33,176 nucleotides of DNA from Ga0074139 sp964515195 (GCA_964515195.1 CAZETK010000037.1:1-33176), one strand, 5' to 3'; shown: positions 17,273-25,503, counted from the first letter of the stretch. The notes: a model not told the origin generated them from the letters alone. Numbers and translations: made by a program.

Positions 17273-18561
17273 GCGAGGTCAAGTATCTCACAGAGTTCTA
17301 TCATCTGAGTGAGTTCCAAGGCCTGGAAGGCTATAAGAAAAACGGAGGGTATCAAGAATTGGCGAAAGCCTTCAAGATGAAGCCCGAAGACATTATCGAA
17401 GAAGTGAAAAAATCGGGACTTCGCGGTCGTGGTGGCGCGGGTTTCGCCACGGGGATGAAGTGGAGCTTCTTGCCTAAGAACGGCGAGCCTCGTTTCTTAC
17501 TTTGCAATGCCGACGAAGGCGAGCCCGGCACTTTTAAGGATCGAATGATGATGGAGCGGGCTCCCCACCAATTGATAGAAGGTATGATAATCTCCGCCTA
17601 TGCCATTGGAGCCAAAAAATCTTATATCTATATTCGTGGTGAATATCATTATCCCATATCTTGCGTAAAAAAAGCCATTGAAGAGGCTTATGCCGCCGGA
17701 TATTTAGGAAAAAATATTTTAGGAACAGGTTTTGACCACGATATGGATGTTTACTCTGGGGCTGGAGCTTATATTTGTGGTGAAGAGACAGGGATGATTT
17801 CGTCTCTGGAAGGCCTGAAGGGTCAGCCCAAATTAAAGCCACCGTTTCCAGCGGTGAAAGGATATCTGAAAAAACCCACCATCGTTAACAACGTCGAAAC
17901 CTTGGCTGCTGTGAAATACGTCATCCGCGATGGAGCAGAGGGATATCGTAAATACGGAACGGAAAAGTCAGCAGGAACTAAATTGTTCTCGCTTTCAGGA
18001 AACGTGATGAAACCAGGTAACTATGAAGTTCCGTTGGGTTACAGCTTAAAAGATATGATTTTTCAACTGGGTGGCGGAATGAAACCTGGTCGCAAGTTAA
18101 AAGCTGTTATCCCCGGAGGATCGTCTGCGCCCGTATTAACAGCGGAAGAGACAGAGAGAGCTACCTTGGATTATGAATGCTTGGCTGGAATGGGAACCAT
18201 GCTAGGTTCCGGAGCCATAATTGTCATTGATGACTCTCAATGCATGGTGGATATGCTTGGGGTGCTGGCTCACTTTTATCACCATGAATCTTGTGGTCAG
18301 TGCACACCTTGCCGCGAAGGAACAGGTTGGTTGAACAAAATCGTTCACTCCATTCTGGAAGGGCGGGGGCGTTTGCAGGATATCGACCTTTTATTAAAAG
18401 TGGCGGACAATATGAAGGGTCGCACAATTTGCGCATTAGCAGACGCGGCGGCCTTTCCTGTCTTGAGCTTTGTGACTAAATTTCGAGATGAGTTTGAATT
18501 TTTTGTTCGTGAAGGACGTTCTAAAGTTAGAGGAACCAACTATGCCCAAATGCACCATTAA
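17269..18561 (+). CDS. nuoF: NADH-quinone oxidoreductase subunit F
   Basis: The 430-residue NADH-oxidising subunit binds NADH, FMN and cluster N3. The glycine-rich nucleotide loop 'GLRGRGGAGFATGMKW' is at about 50-65 and 'NADEGEPGTFKDR' follows. The [4Fe-4S] ligands are C342, C345 and C348 in 'SCGQCTPCREGT' plus C388 in 'TICALAD'. Its length matches the family. The start overlaps the nuoE stop by 4 nt, and its last 20 nt contain the nuoG start. Confidence 0.97.
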   Translation: MSEVKYLTEFYHLSEFQGLEGYKKNGGYQELAKAFKMKPEDIIEEVKKSGLRGRGGAGFATGMKWSFLPKNGEPRFLLCNADEGEPGTFKDRMMMERAPHQLIEGMIISAYAIGAKKSYIYIRGEYHYPISCVKKAIEEAYAAGYLGKNILGTGFDHDMDVYSGAGAYICGEETGMISSLEGLKGQPKLKPPFPAVKGYLKKPTIVNNVETLAAVKYVIRDGAEGYRKYGTEKSAGTKLFSLSGNVMKPGNYEVPLGYSLKDMIFQLGGGMKPGRKLKAVIPGGSSAPVLTAEETERATLDYECLAGMGTMLGSGAIIVIDDSQCMVDMLGVLAHFYHHESCGQCTPCREGTGWLNKIVHSILEGRGRLQDIDLLLKVADNMKGRTICALADAAAFPVLSFVTKFRDEFEFFVREGRSKVRGTNYAQMHH

Positions 18562-20116
18562 TGGTACTGAAGTTGAAGTTAAAGACGGCGCCACTATTAT
18601 GGAGGCCTTCTACCAGATGGGCGAGCCCATCGCGCACTACTGTTATCATCCCGGTTTGTCGGTAGCGGGTGTTTGTCGTCTTTGCTTCGTAGAAATTGAA
18701 GGAAATCCTCGTCCTCAAATCGCCTGTAACACGGTTGTGACGGAAGGGATGAAGATCAATAACACCTCTGAAAAAGTCAAAGAAGGGGTTAAGTGGGTTC
18801 TAGACTTCCATTTGATCAACCATCCTTTGGACTGTCCGATCTGTGATCAGGCTGGTGAGTGCGGATTGCAGGATCAATATATGCAGTTCGGTAAATACAG
18901 CTCTGAATTGGCTGAACCGAAGGTGAAAAAGCACAAAGTAGTGGACCTGGGTCCTACGGTTGTGCTGGACTCTGAAAGATGCATTCTTTGTGCTCGCTGC
19001 GTACGTTTTACAGATGAGGTTTCTAAGACCCACGAACTGGGTTTGTTCAATCGGGGAGACCGAACTGAAATTGGAACTTTCGATGGTAAGCCTTTGGATA
19101 ACAATTACTCTTTGAATACGGTGGACATTTGTCCCGTGGGCGCTTTGACCTCAAAAGACTTCCGCTTTCGTCAACGTGTTTGGTATCTGAAAGATTCAAA
19201 CACTATCTGTACCGGATGTTCTACAGGCTGTAATGTTAAAGTCTATTACAACAAAGAGGGCGCTTTCCGTGTCATGCCTGTATACAATGAAAAGGTAAAT
19301 GGACATTGGATGTGTGATGAAGGGCGTTGGGTTTACAAGTTTGTAAATCGTGAATATCGCTTGCAGTTGGCTCGCAAAAAGTCCAATGGAACTTGGAGCG
19401 AAATGGAAGCTGGTGCCGCAGCAATAGATGCCGCTAAAGTGGTTCAAGCTACTGCATCGGATAAGTTGGCAGTTGTTTTAACAGGCCAGTACACTACGGA
19501 AGAGTACGAGACTTTCTTAAAGAATTTAAAAACGAAGAAGGTCTACCACTGGAAAAATCAACCTGAAAAATGGAAAGAGTTCGACGGGCTTCTAAATCGT
19601 GGCGATAAAAACCCCAATACAAATGGACTTATCAAAGCCATGAAGGATCAGGGAGTTGGTGCCGATTGGAGTGAACTTGAATCCGAATTGAAATCGGGTG
19701 GGATTCAAACTGTTATCGTGGCCGGTCCCGAAAATATGGCTGTCTATCCGGATCTTAAGGATAAGATCGAGTTGCTAGGCCAGGCCACTCATGTGGTGTG
19801 GATGTCTTCATGCAAATCCGACCATTTTGACAATTTCAAGAATCAAGCTTGGGTCGTGCCCGCAAAGAGCTATCTTGAAAAAAGTGGAACCTTTATTAAC
19901 TATGCCGGTCTTGAGCAGACCTTTAAGAAAGCCACGACAATTGTAAGCCAGGCATTGACCTTGGCAGAGGCTTCCTTCCTGCTGACAGGGCAAAATATTC
20001 CGGTTGCTACCGTTCCAACTTACGATACTTTCGTCGATACAAATCGGCGCCCTGATCAGGTTACGCTGGAGCATCGTAAGAAGAATGAATTCCTATATAA
20101 GCGGGGGCCATTATGA
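18542..20116 (+). CDS. nuoG: NADH-quinone oxidoreductase subunit G, short form
   Basis: I place the start at ATG 18542 ('MPKCTINGTEVEV'), 6 nt after AGAGGA and 20 nt inside nuoF; an upstream in-frame ATG at 18488 would add residues encoded within nuoF. The 524-residue protein has all cluster ligands: C34, C45, C48, C62 for [2Fe-2S] N1b; H94, C98, C101, C107 for N5; C147, C150, C153, C197 for N4; and C223, C226, C230, C258, matching the extra N7 cluster. Beyond about residue 280 the molybdopterin-oxidoreductase-like domain is much reduced, whereas E. coli NuoG has about 900 residues. It relays electrons from NuoF toward NuoI. The shortening looks natural, since the frame is open and the next gene follows with a 4-nt overlap. 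Confidence 0.95.
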   Translation: MPKCTINGTEVEVKDGATIMEAFYQMGEPIAHYCYHPGLSVAGVCRLCFVEIEGNPRPQIACNTVVTEGMKINNTSEKVKEGVKWVLDFHLINHPLDCPICDQAGECGLQDQYMQFGKYSSELAEPKVKKHKVVDLGPTVVLDSERCILCARCVRFTDEVSKTHELGLFNRGDRTEIGTFDGKPLDNNYSLNTVDICPVGALTSKDFRFRQRVWYLKDSNTICTGCSTGCNVKVYYNKEGAFRVMPVYNEKVNGHWMCDEGRWVYKFVNREYRLQLARKKSNGTWSEMEAGAAAIDAAKVVQATASDKLAVVLTGQYTTEEYETFLKNLKTKKVYHWKNQPEKWKEFDGLLNRGDKNPNTNGLIKAMKDQGVGADWSELESELKSGGIQTVIVAGPENMAVYPDLKDKIELLGQATHVVWMSSCKSDHFDNFKNQAWVVPAKSYLEKSGTFINYAGLEQTFKKATTIVSQALTLAEASFLLTGQNIPVATVPTYDTFVDTNRRPDQVTLEHRKKNEFLYKRGPL

Positions 20117-20637
20117 GCGTAGTTCAAAATCGAGCTGAAAAAGCTAAATGGTATTTGCCTGGTCTGTTAGGAGGGTTGCTGATTACAGCCCGCCATTTAT
20201 TTTTCAATCTCTTTAACCGTAAGAAGATGATAACTTTGGACTATCCTGAAGAGAAGTACGAGTACTCTCCTCGATTTAAGGGTAATCATGTTCTGACAGT
20301 CAAAAAAGACGGCAGTATTCGCTGCACCGCTTGTATGTTATGCGCCACTAACTGTCCTGCTGAATGTATTAAAATTATTGCAGCTGAGCATGACGATCCA
20401 TCAGTTGAAAAGTATCCGATTTCTTATGAGATCGATATTCTTCGATGTGTCTTCTGCGGATATTGCGAAGAGGCTTGTCCTGTTGATGCGATTCGCATGG
20501 GTCCTGAGTGGCAGACACCTGGCTTAAATGGAAGCCGCTTCGTTTACGATATTGATCGTTTGGCTCATCGCCCTCAATTAAAGGGCGGAGTGGTTTCTGT
20601 TGTAGATGAAGTAGAGAGACATAAAAGCGGAATCTAA
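20113..20637 (+). CDS. nuoI: NADH-quinone oxidoreductase subunit I
   Basis: The 174-residue subunit of the 23-kDa (TYKY) type holds clusters N6a and N6b. Two ferredoxin motifs are complete: C71, C74, C77, C81 ('CTACMLCATNCPAECI') and C112, C115, C118, C122 ('CVFCGYCEEACPVDAI'). The hydrophobic N-terminus ('WYLPGLLGGLLITARHLFF') is the usual membrane-proximal helix. It overlaps nuoG by 4 nt and is the last gene of the operon: a convergent minus-strand gene ends 75 nt downstream, and nuoA, nuoH and nuoJ-N are absent from the window. Confidence 0.96.
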   Translation: MSVVQNRAEKAKWYLPGLLGGLLITARHLFFNLFNRKKMITLDYPEEKYEYSPRFKGNHVLTVKKDGSIRCTACMLCATNCPAECIKIIAAEHDDPSVEKYPISYEIDILRCVFCGYCEEACPVDAIRMGPEWQTPGLNGSRFVYDIDRLAHRPQLKGGVVSVVDEVERHKSGI

Positions 20638-20711
20638 TACAGGGGGCTAGCGTCCACTCTCGGTAAGCAGCTATGCTTCTATGTGCAAATTTCACTGGTT
20701 TAATCTATTGA

Positions 20712-21863
20712 TCATCGAACCCGACAACTTGAAACATCAGCAGCGTACTGGACACTTGCATAGCGCTTTTCCACTCGGCCTAAATAATGGAGCATTTCAT
20801 TAACACGGCCTGGGGTATAAAGACGGACTTGCTTGCGTTGGCCTCGAACAACTCGTGTGGTGGTCAAGTTTTTCATGGACGGAATTTTTTCGTGAACGCG
20901 AGTCATCAAGTGGCGCACGTTACGCACCGGCTTTTGCGGTGAAAAATCCAGTAGAGCTTTCTTTAATGGGTAATTTAATCCGCCATTTCCCATATTGTAG
21001 GCAAGGCTGGTGAGTTCGATCTCAAGCTGAATGCGCTCATCTTCTGTAAGATCAAGGGAGTCTTGAAATTGGCGTAGAGTGCTGGAAACTCGCTCATGGA
21101 ATACTTTTAAGTGGGAAAATCCAATAAGCAGACCAAGAGTCGGTTGGCCTTTTTCGATAGCTACTTTAGCGCAGGTATCATGGATTTTCGAAACCCGCTC
21201 TTTGTTGAGAAACTGATCTGCCAGCGCTCGGCAATAGGCAGGCTTTGATTTTTTAAGATAATCAACAGCATCATCATAGGTAAATTTCATAAAGTCCGTA
21301 ATGTATTGTGTGGTCAGCTGGCCAGTTCCCACGGCGCCACTGTTCGAGACAACATTGACGTGCAGTCCTGACTCTTTAGTCAATAGCTTAAAATATGTCT
21401 CTACCCATTGGTTTTGGACTTTTTCATCGGGACTGCCGGCAACGAACTCTTTAAGACAAGTGGCAACCACCTCGAACGAGTGATGGATCATCTTCACGTA
21501 CTGCTGACTTGCACAAGGATCAAGTTGCTTCGATAAAACCTGCCCCTTCGAGTTGCATCGAATGAAGCGACTGCTGGGCGCTGAGACATGAGCAAGGGCG
21601 GCTTCCACACATTGCGCTTGGATATGCGGAGTTCGAAGAGCCTCCATTTTCACTAGAAATGATTCGAGAGATTTATTTTCAGGGTTCTTTGTCAGGTTGT
21701 GAAGAGTCGACTCAAAATAATCTCGTCCAGCAGGACAACTGCTTACAGCAAGAGATTTCGTGTCCAATCCGCCAGCGCGACCGCCAATCATCTCGGTAGT
21801 CTTTGCCCCTGCAGTGTTGCTAAATGAAACGATCAATAGTGAGACGATAAAAAATTCCCGCAT
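20712..21863 (-). CDS. Secreted lytic-transglycosylase-like protein (SLT fold)
   Basis: The 383-residue protein has a signal peptide (1-20, 'FFIVSLLIVSFSNTAGA'). The centre resembles the SLT lysozyme-like domain of lytic transglycosylases: catalytic-type Glu in 'LTKESGLHVNVVSNSGAVGTGQL' (E164; recognisable pieces 'KESGLHVN' and 'SGAVGTGQL') and the later 'LAYNMGNGG' (287-295), equivalent to the family's AYNxGxG motif. Such enzymes cleave peptidoglycan between MurNAc and GlcNAc. Eight or so cysteines in the mature part suggest disulfides and a periplasmic or extracellular location. The surrounding helical domain is not recognised. The start at 21863 has no clear Shine-Dalgarno sequence. It follows the outer-membrane barrel gene on the same strand by 128 nt, so joint transcription is possible. 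Confidence 0.75.
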   Translation of the reverse strand: MREFFIVSLLIVSFSNTAGAKTTEMIGGRAGGLDTKSLAVSSCPAGRDYFESTLHNLTKNPENKSLESFLVKMEALRTPHIQAQCVEAALAHVSAPSSRFIRCNSKGQVLSKQLDPCASQQYVKMIHHSFEVVATCLKEFVAGSPDEKVQNQWVETYFKLLTKESGLHVNVVSNSGAVGTGQLTTQYITDFMKFTYDDAVDYLKKSKPAYCRALADQFLNKERVSKIHDTCAKVAIEKGQPTLGLLIGFSHLKVFHERVSSTLRQFQDSLDLTEDERIQLEIELTSLAYNMGNGGLNYPLKKALLDFSPQKPVRNVRHLMTRVHEKIPSMKNLTTTRVVRGQRKQVRLYTPGRVNEMLHYLGRVEKRYASVQYAADVSSCRVR

Positions 21864-21876
21864 ATAGGAAGCTATT

Positions 21877-21965
21877 GCAAAACATGGCCCCTATCTCATA
21901 ATGAAATTCGTTAACAAAATCCCCAGGATAATTTCTCGGATTTCGATGAAAATGGGCCATTTTGC
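21877..21965. repeat. Imperfect inverted repeat in the barrel-transglycosylase gap
   Basis: GCAAAACATGGCCC (21877-21890) can pair with GGGCCATTTTGC (21954-21965), leaving one bulged base and about 63 nt between. On the minus-strand transcript this would enclose most of the spacer just before the transglycosylase start. It is not followed by a T-tract. It could be a leader fold or chance. Confidence 0.3.
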
Positions 21966-21991
21966 GTATAGGTGTGACTAAAAGGTAGATG

Positions 21992-22603
21992 TTAGATGCC
22001 AAAGCCGATGATGGCTTTAACATAGGGGCCACTCATGTCGAGGCGGTCAACAGCTTTTATGCTTCCCTCGTAGCCCGAGAGGTCCTCCCACTGATAGACC
22101 ATATATCCGGCTTCGGTCCCTAGACGGAACCCGCCCAGCTTTGTACCAATTTCTAGACCTGCGCTGTAAGATTGGGGTTTGTCGGCTGTAAGATCCGAGA
22201 TCACCACAGCGTTCTCGGTTACGATAATGCGTTCGCTGGAATGAGAAAATCCAAAACTAAGTACTGGTCCGAAGTATGTTTGTGTATTAATAAATCGCCA
22301 ATTTAGAAGTAATGCCGTACGAGTCATCTCGGATTCGAATTGAAGGCCGCGTCCTTTAGATTTTCCACTCAAATTTTCATATCTCATCCCGACGCCAAGA
22401 CCACTTTCAAAGTCCATTAGAATATCGGTGCCGATTCCATGAGCTGGCGTAGGTGGGGGTTCCTTAGTGGTGCCGTTATAAATTTTGTCTATTTCAGGCT
22501 TAGAAAGTAACGAACTGTAAGTGAGCCTGACTTCCATGATCGACCAAGCCGTACTCGAAGAGAGCAGTGTCAATCCTAGGATTAGGATGAATCGAATTAG
22601 CAT
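21992..22603 (-). CDS. Small outer-membrane beta-barrel protein
   Basis: The 203-residue protein begins with a signal peptide (1-21, 'FILILGLTLLSSSTAWS'). The mature chain consists of alternating polar/hydrophobic strands such as 'GLGVGMRYENLSG', 'TRTALLLNWRFI', 'YSAGLEIGTKLGGFRLGTEAGYMVY' (in parts) and 'GPYVKAIIGFGI', spaced as in an eight-stranded barrel. The final residues are aromatic/hydrophobic as expected for assembly by the BAM machinery. A strong AGGAGGAG lies 6 nt before the ATG at 22603, fixing the start. I cannot assign a named family; OmpW- or OmpA-barrel-like is possible. The upstream spacer is shared with the divergent gene at 22715. Confidence 0.75.
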   Translation of the reverse strand: MLIRFILILGLTLLSSSTAWSIMEVRLTYSSLLSKPEIDKIYNGTTKEPPPTPAHGIGTDILMDFESGLGVGMRYENLSGKSKGRGLQFESEMTRTALLLNWRFINTQTYFGPVLSFGFSHSSERIIVTENAVVISDLTADKPQSYSAGLEIGTKLGGFRLGTEAGYMVYQWEDLSGYEGSIKAVDRLDMSGPYVKAIIGFGI

Positions 22604-22714
22604 AAAGCTCCTCCTTCAAGTATAGAGCTCGGCTTGAAAGTTTAACCGCCAAAACGGCGAAATTAGACCAAAGTCGCTCTGGTCGACAGACAGACCACAA
22701 TATATCCTAAACGC

Positions 22715-23683
22715 ATGCTTATCCCACTGCAAGCTCCAGAGGTCTGGGATCATTTAAATGAAATGCTTCGTCTTGAGCTTGGCTATGGTGTCGAGAATCC
22801 TCTGCGATGTTATTCAAATCTTTACGCCGCCGTCGAAGAAATTACGTCACAGTTAACTTCATTTTTAGCGCACAAACGAAGCTTCACCTGGGTTAAGGGA
22901 ATGTCACCTTTATTTGAACCGCCGTTGGCAATCTTTTTACGAGAAGGTTTTCAGGTGCAAGGTTTGGATTGGAAGACTGTGGCGCAGTTTCACGGGCAAG
23001 AAGAGCAATGGGTAAACTCTTTGCCGCAAGACACTTTATTTGTATTGAGCTTTGAAGATCACGCCGTCACGGGGATGAGCCAGGATTATTCAGGATTTGA
23101 GAAAGCCCTCGCCAGCAAACGGATTTTTTTAATTCGAGTCAGTCACTTTGGATTGCCCAATCCCCAAAGCGAAATTTCTCCTTATACCGTGTGGATTGGA
23201 CCTACAGGTTATGGTGACCTGGCTGCGGCCGTTTGCGGAAGCCGCTTTCGCGCTCCCGAACGAGGCGCTCCTTATCGTCCGTGGCACCCCTTTGTGAGGA
23301 TACAGCGATTAACGCTGTCAGAAGATAGGAAGCTTGTTGAAAAAGTCGAATCTAAGTTTTCAGAAGTCCGATGGTTCCAGGATACTCAAAGTCGCCGGCA
23401 TGACCGTATTGTGCTATGTTTTCCTGATTTGGGGGGTAATCGAATTTTGAACCATTTAGAAAAGAAGATGAATATGACCTTGACGGCTGCTCAGGCACAA
23501 ACCACCCATGCTTGTGCTTGGAATTCCGTTAAGCTTTTCAAATCCTGGTGGACCCCAGCCCCGGCTCCCGAACAGCTTCGGGGGCTTGTTGTATTCTCAA
23601 CGGATATTGCTAAGCATGATGATTTTGTCAGTGCCTTAGAGGAAACTGTGGCTGAGCTTCGAAAAGAGGCGATTTGGAGTTAA
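22715..23683 (+). CDS. Uncharacterised protein upstream of recO
   Basis: The 322-residue protein has no signal peptide or transmembrane helix and is probably cytoplasmic. I do not recognise it. Segments 'NPLRCYSNLYAAVEEITSQL', 'FTWVKGMSPLFEPPLAIFL' and 'FVLSFEDHAVTG' have a mixed alpha/beta character that faintly recalls a PLP-dependent aminotransferase fold, but I see no convincing cofactor lysine motif, so this is only a guess. Codon use looks like the neighbours. The start ATG at 22715 lacks a clear ribosome site, so the true start could be slightly downstream. The gene ends 61 nt before recO, with a GC-rich hairpin between, and is likely co-transcribed with it. Confidence 0.75.
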   Translation: MLIPLQAPEVWDHLNEMLRLELGYGVENPLRCYSNLYAAVEEITSQLTSFLAHKRSFTWVKGMSPLFEPPLAIFLREGFQVQGLDWKTVAQFHGQEEQWVNSLPQDTLFVLSFEDHAVTGMSQDYSGFEKALASKRIFLIRVSHFGLPNPQSEISPYTVWIGPTGYGDLAAAVCGSRFRAPERGAPYRPWHPFVRIQRLTLSEDRKLVEKVESKFSEVRWFQDTQSRRHDRIVLCFPDLGGNRILNHLEKKMNMTLTAAQAQTTHACAWNSVKLFKSWWTPAPAPEQLRGLVVFSTDIAKHDDFVSALEETVAELRKEAIWS

Positions 23684-23689
23684 GTATCT

Positions 23690-23722
23690 CCGCCGTCACG
23701 ATACGCGGTGAGGGCACGGCGG
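23690..23722. repeat. GC-rich intercistronic hairpin before recO
   Basis: CCGCCGT (23690-23696) pairs with ACGGCGG (23716-23722), and CAC/GTG (23697-23699 and 23708-23710) nests inside. No T-tract follows, so simple termination is unlikely. It sits between the unknown gene's stop and the recO ribosome site and may stabilise or process the mRNA. Confidence 0.5.
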
Positions 23723-23744
23723 GGGAACCCAAAGGAACTCAAGT

Positions 23745-24344
23745 ATGCAGTCGGATACACAGGGACAGTTTCTCATTCTTAGAAAAGTAAAATACGGTGA
23801 GGCGGATTTGATTCTGCACGCTCTTTCTTCAGAGGGTGAAAAAATGTCCTTCTTGGCGCGAGGGGCCCTTCGATCTAAAAAGAGGTTTTCGGGGGGTATC
23901 CTAGAGCCGCTTCATCATGTGAAGCTTACTTATTCAGCCTCTCAAAGATCGGAACTTCATACTCTTAAAGAGGCTCAACTTCTGCAAGGTTTTGATACTT
24001 TGCGGACGGATTATGACAAGCTGACCTTTGCGCTCCTCGCTTTGGATTGCGTAGGGCGAGTGTCGTTGGAGGGCGATTCCGAATCTTCATCTTTATATAA
24101 CCTTCTGGGGCATACACTGAAGCAACTTGAACTGGTTCAGGGCTTACCGATCATTAAAACCCAGTTTTATTTAAAATTTTTGTTACAACAGGGCGTTCTC
24201 GAGGCGGAAGATTGGATGACGCCTTTTTTGAAAATTCCGATCAGTGAAAGCGCGCGGCTTGAGAACTATCAAACCGAGGCCGAATCTCGATGGGGCGCCT
24301 TGGAAAAGTCAGTTTTGAATTACGTAAAAACCGCATCGATTTAA
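23745..24344 (+). CDS. recO: DNA repair protein RecO
   Basis: RecO works with RecR to load RecA on gapped single-stranded DNA in the RecF pathway. The 199-residue frame has the N-terminal OB-fold ('FLILRKVKYGEADLILHALS...EKMSFLARGALRSKKRFSGGILEPL'; key pieces 'YGEADLIL' and 'LARGALRSKKRF') and the helical C-terminal domain ('PIIKTQFYLKFLLQQGVL'). It is shorter than the E. coli protein (242) and has a single cysteine, so the C4 zinc finger of many RecO proteins is absent. AAAGGAA is 8 nt before the ATG. It is the second gene after an unknown protein, with xer convergent 78 nt downstream. Confidence 0.88.
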   Translation: MQSDTQGQFLILRKVKYGEADLILHALSSEGEKMSFLARGALRSKKRFSGGILEPLHHVKLTYSASQRSELHTLKEAQLLQGFDTLRTDYDKLTFALLALDCVGRVSLEGDSESSSLYNLLGHTLKQLELVQGLPIIKTQFYLKFLLQQGVLEAEDWMTPFLKIPISESARLENYQTEAESRWGALEKSVLNYVKTASI

Positions 24345-24422
24345 AGTGGCCCATGAGTCCTTACTAGGCTTAGGCTCCTAATTCGCAACAATAATTTTTG
24401 ATAGAACTTTAACGGTCTTGCT

Positions 24423-25307
24423 TTATGTCCCTGTTTTCTTTTCACTCCCTAAAGGGTGATGGCTTTCAATTGTGCGCGCCAGCTCATGGGTGGAAATATG
24501 TGTGTATTTTTGAGTGGCTGCCAATGACGAGTGTCCAAGAAGTTCTTGGAGAACCCGCAAATCCGCGCCACTGGAAAGCAGATGGGTGGCGTAACTGTGT
24601 CGAAGCGCGTGCGGGTGAAGCGGTTTAAGCATATGAGCTTTTATCCCACGGTTGCGAACGATTTCGTAGGCAGTTCGGGGATTGAGGGGTTTAAGGCCAA
24701 AAACGAATTCTTCTGACCAAGATTGATCTTTCAGCTTTTTTAGAGCTTCCAGGGTCACCCGTGGGGCCGGCACCCACTGCTCCTTCTGGCCTTTTCGGGT
24801 CGTTAACAGCTGTTGTTTTTTCCAATCAATATCTTTCCACTTAAGCTGGCAAGCTTCGCTGACTCTCAATCCACAGCCATATAGCAAGCAAAATAATGTT
24901 TTATCGATCAAGTCGTCTTTTCCTAGGGCTTGGGGGAAAGACTTTAAAATGGCGATAGCTTCATCTGCTGAAATAAAATGGGGGATTTTCTGTGGGACCT
25001 TGGGGCAAATTATATGAGGGGCTAATTCTTTTTTCAAAATATCGGACTCATAAAGCCAATTCAAAAAGCTTTTAAGACTAGCGGCTTTGCGATTTCGGGT
25101 CGCCAAAGAGTACTTTTGCCATGAACTCTGCTGTTCTCTTAGAACACTGAGAAGTCGATTTTCCGAAATATCCTCACTTACGTTATGCCAGGCCTTTGCA
25201 AGATCTAAGCGATAAGAGCGGATGGTATGAGGCGAGGCAGATCTGACATTTTCAAGGTATTTCAGGTATTTATCTATAAGGCCGGCCCAAGTGCCCTGTT
25301 TTGTCAT
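24423..25307 (-). CDS. Tyrosine recombinase XerC/XerD type
   Basis: The 294-residue protein has the two-domain Xer architecture: a SAM-like core-binding domain (about 8-88, 'YLKYLENVRSASPHTIRSYRLDL' in its parts) and a catalytic domain. Active-site residues are visible: R148 ('CGLRVSEACQL'), K172, H233 and R236 ('HPHALRHSYATHLLSSGADL'), H259 ('LLGHSS') and nucleophile Y268 ('KYTH'). It resolves chromosome dimers if it is the housekeeping Xer; length and lack of integrase extensions favour that, and no attachment site or phage gene is nearby. I cannot decide between XerC and XerD. AAGGTAAGC precedes the ATG at 25307. A long palindrome lies 18 nt upstream, shared with the divergent sigma-54 activator promoter. 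Confidence 0.9.
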   Translation of the reverse strand: MTKQGTWAGLIDKYLKYLENVRSASPHTIRSYRLDLAKAWHNVSEDISENRLLSVLREQQSSWQKYSLATRNRKAASLKSFLNWLYESDILKKELAPHIICPKVPQKIPHFISADEAIAILKSFPQALGKDDLIDKTLFCLLYGCGLRVSEACQLKWKDIDWKKQQLLTTRKGQKEQWVPAPRVTLEALKKLKDQSWSEEFVFGLKPLNPRTAYEIVRNRGIKAHMLKPLHPHALRHSYATHLLSSGADLRVLQELLGHSSLAATQKYTHISTHELARTIESHHPLGSEKKTGT

Positions 25308-25324
25308 AGCTTACCTTTTTTCAG

Positions 25325-25360
25325 GGTCCTGAAATTCTAGCTTGCAAATCTTTCAGGACC
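25325..25360. promoter_or_regulatory. Perfect 10-bp palindrome (putative operator) between xer and the sigma-54 activator
   Basis: GGTCCTGAAA (25325-25334) and TTTCAGGACC (25351-25360) are exact inverse complements 16 nt apart. The plus-strand -35 candidate lies in the spacer and the -10 lies 5 nt beyond the right arm, so a dimeric regulator bound here would meet RNA polymerase directly. The same element is 18 nt upstream of the divergent xer start codon. Confidence 0.55.
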
Positions 25361-25371
25361 TTTGTTATATT
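25342..25371 (+). promoter_or_regulatory. Candidate housekeeping promoter for the sigma-54 activator
   Basis: TTGCAA (25342-25347), an 18-nt spacer and TATATT (25366-25371) match the sigma-70 hexamers at 4/6 and 5/6. Transcription would start near 25378 and give a leader of about 160 nt that contains three hairpins. Confidence 0.4.
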
Positions 25372-25396
25372 GCAATGCGTAAATGCGGTGTATCAA

Positions 25397-25503
25397 AGTG
25401 AGAATTCAGAACGTTTCTTGATCTCACTGAGATTTAGTCATCGCCCGACCTCTAGGGTTCGGACCTGGCCTTAGCTTCCGTTAAAAAGTGAGCTGCGGCT
25501 AGG
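25397..25503 (+). ncRNA. Structured leader RNA: three consecutive stem-loops before the sigma-54 activator
   Basis: Three hairpins follow the candidate promoter. The first (25397-25428) pairs AGTGAGA with TCTCACT and continues inward with TCA-GAA/TTC-TGA. The second (25445-25462) pairs CCGACC with GGT(T)CGG around a short loop. The third (25464-25503) is strongest: CCTGGCCTTAGCT pairs with AGCTGCGGCTAGG over 13 positions with one mismatch and two G-T wobbles, around a 14-nt loop. A T-rich stretch (25511-25523) comes next, then the ribosome site GAAAGGCGG. I could not match it to a known riboswitch, 6S RNA or SRP RNA. It could be a regulatory leader or a separate small RNA of about 125 nt. Confidence 0.45.

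Noticed and set aside
23279..23300. Sigma-54-like TGGCACCCCTTTGT
   Set aside because: It is inside a coding region and lacks the GC of the -12 element.
24423..25307. Phage or island integrase
   Set aside because: The protein is a compact Xer type without extra domains, and no attachment repeats, tRNA or phage genes are nearby.
25397..25503. 6S RNA, SRP RNA or tRNA in the sigma-54 activator leader
   Set aside because: Three separate hairpins do not fit the 6S rod, the GGAAGGAAGCAG SRP motif is absent, and no cloverleaf forms.
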